Both the position numbers and the translations under genes were made by a program. A stretch of 64,000 nucleotides of DNA from Shewanella aquimarina (lineage in GTDB: Bacteria; Pseudomonadota; Gammaproteobacteria; Enterobacterales; Shewanellaceae): positions 124,001 to 188,000 of the forward strand of contig NZ_JAKIKY010000006.1 in NCBI RefSeq assembly GCF_023349185.1, written 5' to 3'. The first letter of the stretch is position 1. Each line of letters opens with the position of its first letter. The notes beneath the pieces are model-generated. The model was not told where the DNA came from and did not search any database. It saw only the letters and a program-made list of their open reading frames with translations. This document shows positions 47,090 to 55,361 of the stretch, piece after piece.

Positions 47090-48502
47090 CTACAGGTTGC
47101 TAAGATAATGACACAATGCCGTCAATAACTTCTGTTTTTCTTCGTCAGCCTCGGTGTCATTGACCAAGGTTTCGAGCTTGATCATATAGTCTGGATCATT
47201 CAGACGTGCCTGGCAGAAAGTGCGCCAACGTTGCTGTTCTGTGTCATCCAGTGTCTCTGGATAGTTACGGGCGCGGTAGCGAAACAGCATTTCGGGCAGA
47301 CGCTCGTCATCAAAGTCTAGCTCCAGCGCGGCCAAGTGCTGCGGCGCCGTATGACGTATGATCTCCATCTTGCTCTTGTCGGCGTGGCTGAAGAAGCTGC
47401 CGCTGTATAGTTGCAGATCCGGATCGCTAATCTCATTGCCATGCTCGGTATCGAATACCGCGACCAGCTTCTCTCTGATCTCCGGATGTTGCCGCAGGCG
47501 TTTGTATTGGGCGCGGGCAAACTCCTTGTCTATGTCTAAACGCTGGGCATTGCCGTCGGTGAGTGTCTTGGCGGTTGCAATGAAGGGACACTTGTTGATG
47601 TGGAGCTGTTTTAGGCCGATAGGCAGTTCATCACTGGCGAGATCAGCCCTTGGGGTATACATGCGCTCGCGGATCTCATCGCTACTCAGTTCAATCAGCG
47701 GAGTGACATCCATGGCCAGGTTGACACAGATGATGGCATTCTTATTGGTGCTATGGTGAGCCACAGGGGCGATCAGCGTGGTACAGCCATTAAGGGCGCT
47801 GATCTTAGAGCTGACATGCACCAGAGGCTGCATATTCAGCACATCTATCTGCTTGCTTACTTCGTTCTTCTTACGCAGATTGAAGTAGTATTCGAACAGC
47901 TTAGGCTGGCGCTGTTTGATCAATTTGGCCATAGCGATGGTGGCGTACACGTCCGACATGGCATCGTGGGCCTTGTCATGGCTTAGGTTGTTGGCTTGAG
48001 TGAGGTGTTCGAGTTTAAAGCTGGGGCTGCCATCTTCTTTCTCGGGCCAGTTTATTCCCTCTGGTCTCAGGGCGTAACAGGCGCGCACCAGATCGATAAT
48101 GTCCCAGCGGCTGTTGCCGTTCTGCCATTCTCGCGCATAGGGGTCAAAAAAATTACGGTAGAAACCGTAACGGGTCACCTCATCGTCGAATCGCAGCGAG
48201 TTATAGCCGGCCACACAGGTGTTGGGCTGAGAAAACTCGGCGTTGATCTTGGCCATGAATTCCGCTTCCGGCATGCCTTTGAGATTGGCGAACTGCGGCG
48301 TGATCCCGGTAATGAGGATAGCCTCCGGTGAGGGCAGATAGTCGCTGGCCAATTTGCAGTAGAAGGTGACTGGCTCTGAGATGATGTTGAGATCCATGTC
48401 GGTTCGAATGCCGGCAAACTGAGACGGCCTGTCTTTGGCCGGGTTTGCACCGAAGGTCTCGTAGTCGTGCCAAAAAATGCTGGGAAGATTATTTGCAGCC
48501 AT
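47090..48502 (-). CDS. sbcB: Exodeoxyribonuclease I
   Basis: A 470-residue ExoI (E. coli 475). The DEDD exonuclease core has SIFWHDYETFGANPAKDRPSQFAGIRTD at the start. YNSLRFDDEVTRYGFYRNFFDPYAREW and HDAMSDVYATIAMAKLI carry the later catalytic residues. The SH3-like and C-terminal helical domains follow. It degrades single-stranded DNA 3' to 5' and interacts with SSB. The open frame extends to an ATG at 48538 with AGGGTG nearby, so a 12-residue longer form is possible. Confidence 0.95.
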   Translation of the reverse strand: MAANNLPSIFWHDYETFGANPAKDRPSQFAGIRTDMDLNIISEPVTFYCKLASDYLPSPEAILITGITPQFANLKGMPEAEFMAKINAEFSQPNTCVAGYNSLRFDDEVTRYGFYRNFFDPYAREWQNGNSRWDIIDLVRACYALRPEGINWPEKEDGSPSFKLEHLTQANNLSHDKAHDAMSDVYATIAMAKLIKQRQPKLFEYYFNLRKKNEVSKQIDVLNMQPLVHVSSKISALNGCTTLIAPVAHHSTNKNAIICVNLAMDVTPLIELSSDEIRERMYTPRADLASDELPIGLKQLHINKCPFIATAKTLTDGNAQRLDIDKEFARAQYKRLRQHPEIREKLVAVFDTEHGNEISDPDLQLYSGSFFSHADKSKMEIIRHTAPQHLAALELDFDDERLPEMLFRYRARNYPETLDDTEQQRWRTFCQARLNDPDYMIKLETLVNDTEADEEKQKLLTALCHYLSNL

Positions 48503-48666
48503 AGCGTAAGTTAGCCTGTGAATAGTGGCAGTTATCATAGCACCCTAGATTACGCCTGCACTAATTTAACGGTTTATTTTCCCTATTTGATTGAAATCGC
48601 GCCATTTTGAAGTTGGCAGCCCCGCTATTGGCCAGTTACAATGTTCGGCTAACGAGGAATAGCCCT

Positions 48667-49485
48667 ATGTTCGAACCTTTACTGACTCAACCACAATTTA
48701 TCGAACTGACCCAAAGGTGTCAGTTGCATCTGCGTTTGCGTGAGTCGGTAAGCGATTTTAGCCTGCTGCAGACCATGGGCGGACACCTGCTCGAATGCGT
48801 GGTGACCCAGGCATCGAGTGACAATGGCTTGATCTTAAGACTCCATCCATATCTCATCTGTGAGTTGGCGCCTATAGAAGTGCCTACTATCGATGCCAAA
48901 GGCTCCCAAACAGAGGTCTTACATCGCTCCCACGGCCAGGGTTGGCGGCTGTTTAGTGCGCTTGGGATCTCACCTGTGATGTGCGCCGAGCGCTTACGAA
49001 AAGGCCTGGTGATTGACCTTGAGGTGCAGGGCAGTACTGTGAGTTTTACGCCACAGTTTGATCAGAAGTGGTTGCTGGTGACTCTAGAGCGAGATCTGCG
49101 GCTCTTCGGCGGCCCCTTGGAGCTACGCCGGGCCAAGGCGGTGCTGGCTCGGGCAGAAGACCTTAGCCAAAACGCCGAGGCGCTGCTGCTGGAGATAGGT
49201 GAGATAGAGCTGGTTCGTCAAGAGTTGGCCCATTTTGCCAATCATGGCGATGTGAAGCAGCATGGGCTTATCTTAAGTGAGGTGACCAAGGTGGATGAGC
49301 AACTGCTGCGCAAGAAGCAGCTGTTGTCCCATCATTATTACCAGAAGGTACAGCGCCCTAACTGGCAGCATGCCGCCAATCAGCATGAGGATCTCGAGGC
49401 GCTGCAGCGCAAGCTGGAGTCCTATCAGCTGCTGGCACCACCCGAACTTAACCTCATGGTTGAGCAGATGTTTTTAGACGACTAG
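48667..49485 (+). CDS. Uncharacterised conserved protein
   Basis: I do not recognise this 272-residue protein. It has no signal peptide or membrane segment. The N-terminal two thirds look like a compact beta-rich domain (LLECVVTQASSDNGLILRLHPYLICELAPIE, KGLVIDLEVQGSTVSFTPQFDQKWLLVTLERDLRLFGG). The last 120 residues are helical and heptad-like (LRRAKAVLARAEDLSQNAEALLLEIGEIELV). The ATG at 48667 has GAGGA upstream; the earlier ATG at 48607 does not. It is 34 bp before rlmA and may be coexpressed. Confidence 0.75.
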   Translation: MFEPLLTQPQFIELTQRCQLHLRLRESVSDFSLLQTMGGHLLECVVTQASSDNGLILRLHPYLICELAPIEVPTIDAKGSQTEVLHRSHGQGWRLFSALGISPVMCAERLRKGLVIDLEVQGSTVSFTPQFDQKWLLVTLERDLRLFGGPLELRRAKAVLARAEDLSQNAEALLLEIGEIELVRQELAHFANHGDVKQHGLILSEVTKVDEQLLRKKQLLSHHYYQKVQRPNWQHAANQHEDLEALQRKLESYQLLAPPELNLMVEQMFLDD

Positions 49486-49519
49486 TCGGATCAAGCCCGA
49501 CTAGGATTGGAATATTGCA

Positions 49520-50332
49520 ATGAATTACCTTTGTCCTATCTGTCAGCGCACGCTGTCACTCATAGATCGCACCTGGTGCTGTGAAGCGAATCATAGGTTC
49601 GACTGCGCCAAAGAGGGTTACGTTAACCTGCTGCCGGTGCAGAAGAAACGCTCTAAAGATCCCGGCGACAATAAAGAGATGATGTTTGCCCGGCGGGAGT
49701 TTCTCAACAAGGGCTACTATGAGGCGATGAGCGATAGGGTGAACGCCTTGGCATTGGAGTTTGCCAGTGAGGCTCGAAATGGGCTCGATATAGGATGCGG
49801 TGAGGGGTATTACACCCATAGACTACAACAGGCGATGAACAAGGCCGAGGCCTTTAGCCTTAGTGGGCTGGATATCTCAAAATCGGCGCTGAAATATGCG
49901 GCGAAGCGTTATCCTGATATTCAGTTTTGTGTGGCGAGCAGTTTCGAGATGCCGTTTGCCGAGCAGAGTTTCGATTTCATGTTGCGTATTTATGCGCCGT
50001 CACAAGATGCTGAGCTAAGACGTGTCGCTAAACCGGGCGCCATACTGATCACCGTCTCGGCGGGCCCCCAGCATCACTTTGCCCTTAAGCAGGTGATCTA
50101 TGACCAGCCAAGGCCAAATCCCGAGGTGGACAGCCAAATAGCGGGGTTCGAGCGCCTGCACAGCGAGCGACTGACGCAATCTATGACCATCAGCGACAGT
50201 GCGGATATTGGCCATTTTCTGGCGATGACTCCCTACAATTGGAAATTTACCGATGCGCAGCGCGCCATGCTGACATCCAAGCCCTTGAGCTGTGAGCTGG
50301 ATTTTAAGCTTGAGGTCTTTCGGGTCTGCTAG
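49520..50332 (+). CDS. rlmA: 23S rRNA guanine-745 N1-methyltransferase
   Basis: A 270-residue RlmA homologue. The zinc finger MNYLCPICQ...CCEANHRFDCAKEGYVNLL precedes QKKRSKDPGDNKEMMFARREFLNKGYYEAM. The SAM motif is GLDIGCGEGYYTHRL, then LDISKSALKYAAKRYP and FDFMLRIYAPS. It methylates G745 in 23S rRNA, as E. coli RrmA does. Loss of the E. coli gene reduces growth and raises viomycin resistance (established knowledge). Confidence 0.95.
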   Translation: MNYLCPICQRTLSLIDRTWCCEANHRFDCAKEGYVNLLPVQKKRSKDPGDNKEMMFARREFLNKGYYEAMSDRVNALALEFASEARNGLDIGCGEGYYTHRLQQAMNKAEAFSLSGLDISKSALKYAAKRYPDIQFCVASSFEMPFAEQSFDFMLRIYAPSQDAELRRVAKPGAILITVSAGPQHHFALKQVIYDQPRPNPEVDSQIAGFERLHSERLTQSMTISDSADIGHFLAMTPYNWKFTDAQRAMLTSKPLSCELDFKLEVFRVC

Positions 50333-50470
50333 CTGGTTAATCCTTGTTTAATTTGTGTTTTTTATCCGCTTAAAAAAACTTAGTGTTTTTACACGAAGTT
50401 TTAGAAGGTTTTTTTGTAACAACTGACAGATATGTAAGTAAAAAATAGGATTTGCGCCTTTTAATGTTTG

Positions 50471-50498
50471 TTGACATACGGTCAGAATGATTTATAGT
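50471..50498 (+). promoter_or_regulatory. Promoter of the cold-shock gene
   Basis: A consensus TTGACA and TATAGT are spaced 16 bp apart. They would start an mRNA near 50505 with a leader of about 130 nt before the ATG at 50635, typical of cspA-type temperature-regulated leaders. The 302-bp gap otherwise has no gene. Confidence 0.65.
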
Positions 50499-50634
50499 GA
50501 ACTCAGCTTGAAGGTTGGGCTTAACTTTATGTGTTCAATACGACCAGTTCGTCCTGTTAACATAAGTAATACCGGCATTTTCCAGCTCTACTGCCGTTTA
50601 AGGCTTTATTTTATTTAGTTACAGGATTTATATC

Positions 50635-50841
50635 ATGTCTCAAGTTACTGGCGTTGTTAAGTGGTTCAACTCTGACAAAGGTTTTGGTTTTATCGAGCAA
50701 GAGTCTGGCCCAGACGTTTTCGTACACTTCCGTGCGATCAACTCTGACGGTTTCAAAACTCTAGACGAAGGTCAGAAAGTGCAGTTCACTGTGACTCAAG
50801 GTCAAAAAGGTCCACAAGCTGAGAACGTAACTGTTATCTAA
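50635..50841 (+). CDS. CspA-family cold-shock protein
   Basis: A 68-residue single cold-shock domain. It has [25 protein letters not shown] with RNP1 (KGFGFI) and RNP2 (VFVHF), then [21 protein letters not shown]. It binds single-stranded RNA and melts structure. The long leader and AGGA ribosome site point to post-transcriptional control at low temperature. Unlike cspD at the left edge, it has the CspA-type HF after VFV. It is single-gene, with a strong terminator. Confidence 0.95.
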   Translation: MSQVTGVVKWFNSDKGFGFIEQESGPDVFVHFRAINSDGFKTLDEGQKVQFTVTQGQKGPQAENVTVI

Positions 50842-50884
50842 GCTGACCTTTGGGTAACCCAAGGTTACCTAAAAACAGAATTCC

Positions 50885-50917
50885 AAGAGCCGTGATGAGT
50901 ATCACGGCTCTTTTTTT
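50885..50917 (+). terminator. Terminator of the cold-shock gene
   Basis: AAGAGCCGTGAT / ATCACGGCTCTT with a GAGT loop and seven Ts, 43 bp beyond the stop. Confidence 0.92.
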
Positions 50918-50960
50918 GCCTGTAATTTCCCTTCAAGCCCCATCAGAGTTCTCTGCAATA

Positions 50961-51005
50961 TCGATTTATGCAGAGTCGCTTTATGCCACATCACGCTATG
51001 CCAAA
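50961..51005. repeat. Degenerate 15-bp tandem repeat, three units
   Basis: Units TCGATTTATGCAGAG, TCGCTTTATGCCACA and TCACGCTATGCCAAA lie end to end. They follow the cold-shock terminator. They resemble the short-period repeats at 19144, 20824 and 22633. Confidence 0.65.
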
Positions 51006-51022
51006 TTGTTTTTGCTGAGTCG

Positions 51023-51220
51023 GCCCTTAAAAGGGCTTGGTCGAGGTTTTGAAGATAGTAGAGGTTAAGCCTCTACTCTTGATTTGTCGCTAGCCACAGG
51101 GCCGAGACGACAAGGCGCAAGGCTTAGGAGTAGAAGACTAAAGAGAGTGTGGAGAAAGAAGCTTAAGTAAAGAGGCCAACAGGTGAATTTGCGGGCACGG
51201 CGTAAGCGCCTTGCCCGCAA
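51023..51220. repeat. Three inverted repeats in a gene-free gap
   Basis: Within the 556-bp gap from 50842 to 51397 there are three hairpins: GCCCTT/AAGGGC (51023-51036), AGTAGAGG/CCTCTACT (51057-51077) and a strong TTGCGGGCA...GGCG/CGCC...TGCCCGCAA (51189-51220). None ends in a T run. No gene is supported here. A short RNA is possible but there is no convincing promoter. Confidence 0.5.
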
Positions 51221-51226
51221 TGGTAT

Positions 51227-51395
51227 CTAATACCAATCATAGTAAGTATGTGATCAGAAATAGTGCAGGAAAAACGCTCGAGAACAAAGCAGGATTTTTA
51301 GATAAGTAGTTATTCTACATTTAAAAACACTAGGGCCTGTTATCGAGCGTTTGAACAAGCTGGCATGAGCAATTATTTATTATGATTGTCATTAG
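51227..51395 (-). repeat. Dispersed palindromic repeat, copy 2 (inverted)
   Basis: Reverse-complement copy of the element at 45818-45979, about 169 bp, with ends CTAATACCAATCA and TGATTGTCATTAG. The central 39-nt block is identical to copy 1; differences cluster in the loop and at the decayed right end. Read along the minus strand it begins 2 bp after the ABC ATPase stop (51398), so orientation and position relative to the upstream gene match copy 1. Confidence 0.85.
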
Positions 51396-51397
51396 GC

Positions 51398-52303
51398 TTA
51401 AGCCTGTGAAAATAGCTTGTCTTCCAAGGTGCGGCCTCGCTGAATCGCCTTGTAGCGCCAGTCCTGGCGATTGAAGAGGGCAAACAGCTCGGTTTCCAGC
51501 CCAAAGCCAGCGGTGAGCTGATATTGGATCACAAACTCCTTGCTCTGACTGGATTTCACCGAAAGCACCTGAGGCAGTGCCTCAAGCTCAGACATCAGCG
51601 CCTCATCGTCGCAAGCTTGCATGGTAAGGGTGAGATACTCATCGGCGAGATCGTCCTGAATCGAGATAGATTGATTCAACACGCCCTTGTCGAGGTAAAG
51701 CACCTTGTCACACAGCTTCTCAAGCTCGGCCAGGTTGTGCGAGCTGATGACGAAGGTGGTCTTACCCACCTGAGCGCGCACCAATTCGCGTATCGCCTTG
51801 GCGTTGGCCGGATCCAGTCCTGCGGTCGGCTCATCTAATAATACCAGCTCGGGGGAGCCGATCAGGGCCTGAGCAATCGAGACGCGCTTGCTCATACCAT
51901 GGCTCAGGGAAGAGGGCTTTTGCGGGGCGACATCGGCCAAATCCACTAAGGCCAATACTCGCAGGCATTCCTGCCGCGCGGCAGCAGCGTTAAAGCCCTG
52001 CAGCTGGGCAAATAGCTCCAGTTGGGCGGCAATGGTAAGGTTAGGATCGAGCCGTGCATCCTGGGGCAGGGCGGCCACCTTGCCTAACAGCGCCGAGCTG
52101 CCAGGCGCATGCCCTAAGATCTCTACTGCGCCCTGTGTCGGGCGAATATAGCCACACAGGAGTGAAAACAGTGTGGTCTTGCCCGCACCATTGGGGCCAA
52201 CCAAGGCGATAGGCTGGCCAGCATCGAGTTCCAGGTTGATATCCGTGAGTGCATGTTTACTGCCGAACTGCTTGCTCAGCGACTTGCAGGTGATTAGCTT
52301 CAT
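51398..52303 (-). CDS. ABC transporter ATP-binding protein
   Basis: A 301-residue ABC ATPase. Walker A is LVGPNGAGKTTLF, the Q-loop LPQDARLDP, the signature LSHGMSKRVSIAQALIG, Walker B LVLLDEPTAGLDP and the H-loop VISSHNLAEL. The signature reads LSHGM rather than LSGGQ, a tolerated variant. A C-terminal domain of about 80 residues follows, as in ABC-2 exporters of the CcmA/NatA type. It energises the permease encoded just upstream (ATGA-type 4-bp overlap). Substrate unknown. Confidence 0.9.
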   Translation of the reverse strand: MKLITCKSLSKQFGSKHALTDINLELDAGQPIALVGPNGAGKTTLFSLLCGYIRPTQGAVEILGHAPGSSALLGKVAALPQDARLDPNLTIAAQLELFAQLQGFNAAAARQECLRVLALVDLADVAPQKPSSLSHGMSKRVSIAQALIGSPELVLLDEPTAGLDPANAKAIRELVRAQVGKTTFVISSHNLAELEKLCDKVLYLDKGVLNQSISIQDDLADEYLTLTMQACDDEALMSELEALPQVLSVKSSQSKEFVIQYQLTAGFGLETELFALFNRQDWRYKAIQRGRTLEDKLFSQA

Positions 52304-53154
52304 AGTGCGATCCTCGCCATATAACTTCTTCCTAATAGCAGGAGTACACCGGCCTGAAGCAGAGGAATCGCTGCCACGGCTAAGCTGCTCAGGCCTTTGG
52401 TATTAATCATCATATCGAGCTGGGCACCGGGCACTAGCCACTGCAGAATATTGCTGAGCCCAGGCAGATAATAGGAGATGATGCCGTTGACTATGGTGCT
52501 GCCGGCTAAAATCAACACGGCATAGATGCTGGCCTGTCTGGCCGAATTGGCGTGCAGTGACAGGATAGCCATCATGGCGGTAAAGGGGGTCAGCACTATC
52601 ATGATATTGATAAACACTAAGGCGCCCGAACCCATGGCGGTCCACACTAAAGCCGTGTCGCGATAGGCCACCAGAAGTATGGTCGCCATCAGGGTGAGGA
52701 TGAGCAGTATCGCCTGGATCAACAAGTAACCCGTTACCCGACCGAAGAACAGGGTGTCGCGGCTGACTCTTAGGGTGAGGAAGCGGAAGCTGCCCCTGGC
52801 CTTGTCGGAGGCAAACTGATCGGCTCCGACAAACAGGCTGAAGATGGGGAACAAGTAAAGGGCGGCGACCCATAAAATGGCCATCTCGGCCACGTCCCAT
52901 GAGAGCAACTCGCCCACATTAGCGGCACCAAATACGCCCTCGAGTAAGTTTTTAAAGTCTGGTGAAAACAGATAGATAGAAGCCTGCCTGATGGGGTACC
53001 AGAGGATGAGGAACCAGGTTAGCGCGAAGGTGGCCAGGCCTATCACGCCTCGGGTGCTAAAGAGAATTTTTTTCAGTTCGAACCTGGCCAATACCGAGGC
53101 TGCGTTCCATGAACTGCGTGGAGTAAGATTATCCAAAGATGATTCCTTTATCAT
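52300..53154 (-). CDS. ABC-2 type transporter permease
   Basis: A 284-residue integral membrane protein with about six helices (GLATFALTWFLILWY, MAILWVAALYLFPIFSLFVGAD, LIQAILLILTLMATILLV, VFINIMIVLTPFTAMMAIL, YAVLILAGSTIVNGIISYY, and a last one near residue 262). The segment ADQFASDKARGSFRFLTLRVSRDTLFFGRV is a coupling loop common in ABC-2 permeases. With the overlapping ATPase it makes a complete exporter half-set. The substrate is not indicated by neighbours. Confidence 0.85.
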   Translation of the reverse strand: MIKESSLDNLTPRSSWNAASVLARFELKKILFSTRGVIGLATFALTWFLILWYPIRQASIYLFSPDFKNLLEGVFGAANVGELLSWDVAEMAILWVAALYLFPIFSLFVGADQFASDKARGSFRFLTLRVSRDTLFFGRVTGYLLIQAILLILTLMATILLVAYRDTALVWTAMGSGALVFINIMIVLTPFTAMMAILSLHANSARQASIYAVLILAGSTIVNGIISYYLPGLSNILQWLVPGAQLDMMINTKGLSSLAVAAIPLLQAGVLLLLGRSYMARIAL

Positions 53155-53210
53155 ATGGTTGAAGGCTCAGCCTAACACTCATCTGTTTGTCTAAATGTTT
53201 CAGATTGTTG

Positions 53211-53879
53211 TTAAATTTTACCTAAGAGTTCGGCAACTTGTTGTTTTAGCTCGGCGACTTCCTGCTCGAGTTGCGCGACGCGACCGACAAGCTCATCGTT
53301 TGGCGGCGGCATAATCCCTTGCCCTGGCGAGGCTTGAGGCACAGCTTGAGGGGCTGACTGAGTCGCTAGTTGCTCATCGACTTCGCTGAAGAGTTCGATG
53401 AAGCGTGACTCCCGCTTGCCCGGCTCTCTGGCAAGCTGGCGCACCAAGGGGGGCTCCATCTGAGACAGGCTAGTGAGGGCTTGCTCGACCTGACTGACAT
53501 CGCTAAAGGCGTGTAGCCGGTTGCTACGAGTTCTTAGCTCACCTGCGGTCTGCGGTCCTCTCAACAGGAGTAGACAGATTATCGCGACCTTATCTTCGCT
53601 CAGCTGGAGATCGCTAAACTCGGTATTGCAAAATCTATGCTTGTATTTGACGACTCGAGAGCCGAAACCACTCTGCTCGGCCACCAGGCGTTTCTTCGCC
53701 AATGAATCCAGTGCGGCCTGGGTATCAGACTCCGACAAATTCATCACAGGCTCGCGGCTCGATTTTTGATTACAGGCCAGGGTGAGCCCGTTCAGGGAGA
53801 GGGGATATTGCTCTGGCGTGGTTTTTTCTTTTTCCAGCAGACAACCGATCACACGTGCTTCATGGGAGGTGAGTTTCAT
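53211..53879 (-). CDS. yceH: YceH/DUF480 family protein
   Basis: A 222-residue protein that aligns with E. coli Yce[76 protein letters not shown] and [12 protein letters not shown]. It is two winged-helix-like domains plus a C-terminal coiled coil ([19 protein letters not shown]). DNA binding is suggested by the fold, but the function is not established. The neighbouring cvfB ends in a terminator, so it has its own promoter. Confidence 0.92.
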   Translation of the reverse strand: MKLTSHEARVIGCLLEKEKTTPEQYPLSLNGLTLACNQKSSREPVMNLSESDTQAALDSLAKKRLVAEQSGFGSRVVKYKHRFCNTEFSDLQLSEDKVAIICLLLLRGPQTAGELRTRSNRLHAFSDVSQVEQALTSLSQMEPPLVRQLAREPGKRESRFIELFSEVDEQLATQSAPQAVPQASPGQGIMPPPNDELVGRVAQLEQEVAELKQQVAELLGKI

Positions 53880-53896
53880 GATTTAGGTACTCGGAT

Positions 53897-53935
53897 AAAA
53901 AAAGCATAGCCCTGTTATAACAGAGCCATGCTTTT
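53897..53935 (-). terminator. Terminator of the CvfB-like gene
   Basis: AAAAGCAT...CTGT / ACAG...ATGCTTTT forms a long stem. On the minus strand it ends in seven Ts. It lies between the cvfB-like stop (53980) and the yceH start. Confidence 0.85.
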
Positions 53936-53979
53936 ATGCAAAGACAATCAGAGGCTTGGTAACCTTTGCTGCTTAACTT

Positions 53980-54813
53980 CTATTCAGTCAGGCGGATACC
54001 GTCGGCTTCGATGGCGATCTGCTGGCGCTTGTAGAGGCCGCCGATACTCTTCTTGAAGGCCTTCTTGCTCATGGCGAGCTCGGCGTAGATCACCTCGGCA
54101 TCCGTCTTGTCGGTCAGGGGCAGGAAGCCGCCAGCCTGGTTGAGTTTCATCAAGATAGCGGTGGCGTGCTTGTCCAACTCTTCTTTGGCGCCGCGCTGCA
54201 AAATCAGATCTATCTTGTCGTCACTTCTGACCCGCTTGATGAAGCCTTTGATACGCTGGCCAAATCTGAGGGGCTGATACACCTCATTCTTATAGAGCAC
54301 GCCCCAGTGGGCGTTATCTACGATGGCCTTGTAGCCAAGATCTGTCGTGCCGGCGATGATGAGGCTCACCTCTTGGCCGTTCTTGTATGGTGGCGGCGTT
54401 TTATCGAGGAACTTGTCTATCTTAGATGAGGCGACGATACGGTCGTCGGCGCTGTTGACATAGACATAGACTAGATAGGAGCGTCCCACCTCTATCTCCC
54501 TGTGCTGCTCACCAAAGGGCAACATCAGATCTTTATCCAGGCCCCAGTCTAGGAAGGCGCCGTAAGGACCGGTCGCGACCGCCTTAAGGTAGGCAAACTG
54601 GCCCACCTGCGCCTTGGGGCGTTTGGTGGTGGCGATCACCATATCTTCAGAGTCCAGATAGAGAAAAACCTCGACGCTGTCGCCTATCTCGCAGCCTTGT
54701 GGGGCAACCTTATTAGGCAGTAATACCTGGCCGAATTCATGGGCATTTAAGTACACACCAAAATCGACGCGTTTGACGATCTCTAAGGTGCAGCGTTTTC
54801 CTATCTCTATCAT
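53980..54813 (-). CDS. S1-domain RNA-binding protein (CvfB/YitL-like)
   Basis: A 277-residue protein with tandem S1-like folds: GKRCTLEIVKRVDFGVYLNAHEFGQVLLP (1-70), VGQFAYLKAVATGPYGAFLDWGLDKDLMLPF (about 70-135) and a third near 145-215 with GYKAIVDNAHWGVLYKNEVY. A C-terminal winged helix (LTDKTDAEVIYAELAMSKKAFKKSIGGLYKR) completes the CvfB architecture. CvfB binds RNA and affects virulence genes in Staphylococcus; a role in Shewanella-type bacteria is inferred. It has its own terminator. Confidence 0.9.
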   Translation of the reverse strand: MIEIGKRCTLEIVKRVDFGVYLNAHEFGQVLLPNKVAPQGCEIGDSVEVFLYLDSEDMVIATTKRPKAQVGQFAYLKAVATGPYGAFLDWGLDKDLMLPFGEQHREIEVGRSYLVYVYVNSADDRIVASSKIDKFLDKTPPPYKNGQEVSLIIAGTTDLGYKAIVDNAHWGVLYKNEVYQPLRFGQRIKGFIKRVRSDDKIDLILQRGAKEELDKHATAILMKLNQAGGFLPLTDKTDAEVIYAELAMSKKAFKKSIGGLYKRQQIAIEADGIRLTE

Positions 54814-55256
54814 CTGGTTCTCTATAGCTAATGGCTTAGACGTTAAATGTGGCGATTATAGTGGAAATCTTGCCAAGATGCTTTAGCCTAAGTTGTTTAT
54901 TCTGGCGTAAATGACATTAATTTCGGCCAAGCGGTGGATGAAGGCTTTCGACTCGAATGCTGGGCCGAGTGGAATCTCGTTAGGTGGTCCAGTCGATAAC
55001 CTAACGCTAGCGGGCTGAAGACGGCATTTACTGTAAAAAACGCTGAACACCCGTAAGGGATAAAAGGCAGTCTGGCCGCGTGTTTGAATGCAAAAAACCT
55101 TGTAATAAATTAATGTGATAATGATACTTGCATTTAGTTAAATTCAGGGGTTTAATTGCGCGCCTTTTTTTACTTTAGACAAGTATAAATTGAGTTAACT
55201 AATATGGCGGGGACTCGAAGGATAACTTCGATATCTGACACCCAAAAACGGTGTTG

Positions 55257-55346
55257 ATGTTGCGGCTTATTTACCTGATAGGTGCGATAGTAAGTAACAT
55301 TAATGTGTTGGCAGACAAAGCAGCTGCCGAATATGAATGTAAATAG
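55257..55346 (+). CDS. Candidate 29-codon leader ORF upstream of speA
   Basis: An ATG at 55257 opens 29 codons reading MLRLIYLIGAIVSNINVLAD and KAAAEYECK, ending at TAG 55344-55346, 15 nt before the speA ATG. The first part is hydrophobic. There is no clear Shine-Dalgarno (ACGGTG only), so translation is uncertain. In E. coli the unrelated speFL leader peptide controls polyamine genes. The rest of the 548-bp gap (54814-55361) shows no other gene; candidate promoters are weak. Confidence 0.35.
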   Translation: MLRLIYLIGAIVSNINVLADKAAAEYECK

Positions 55347-55361
55347 ACAGGTTGAGAGAAT

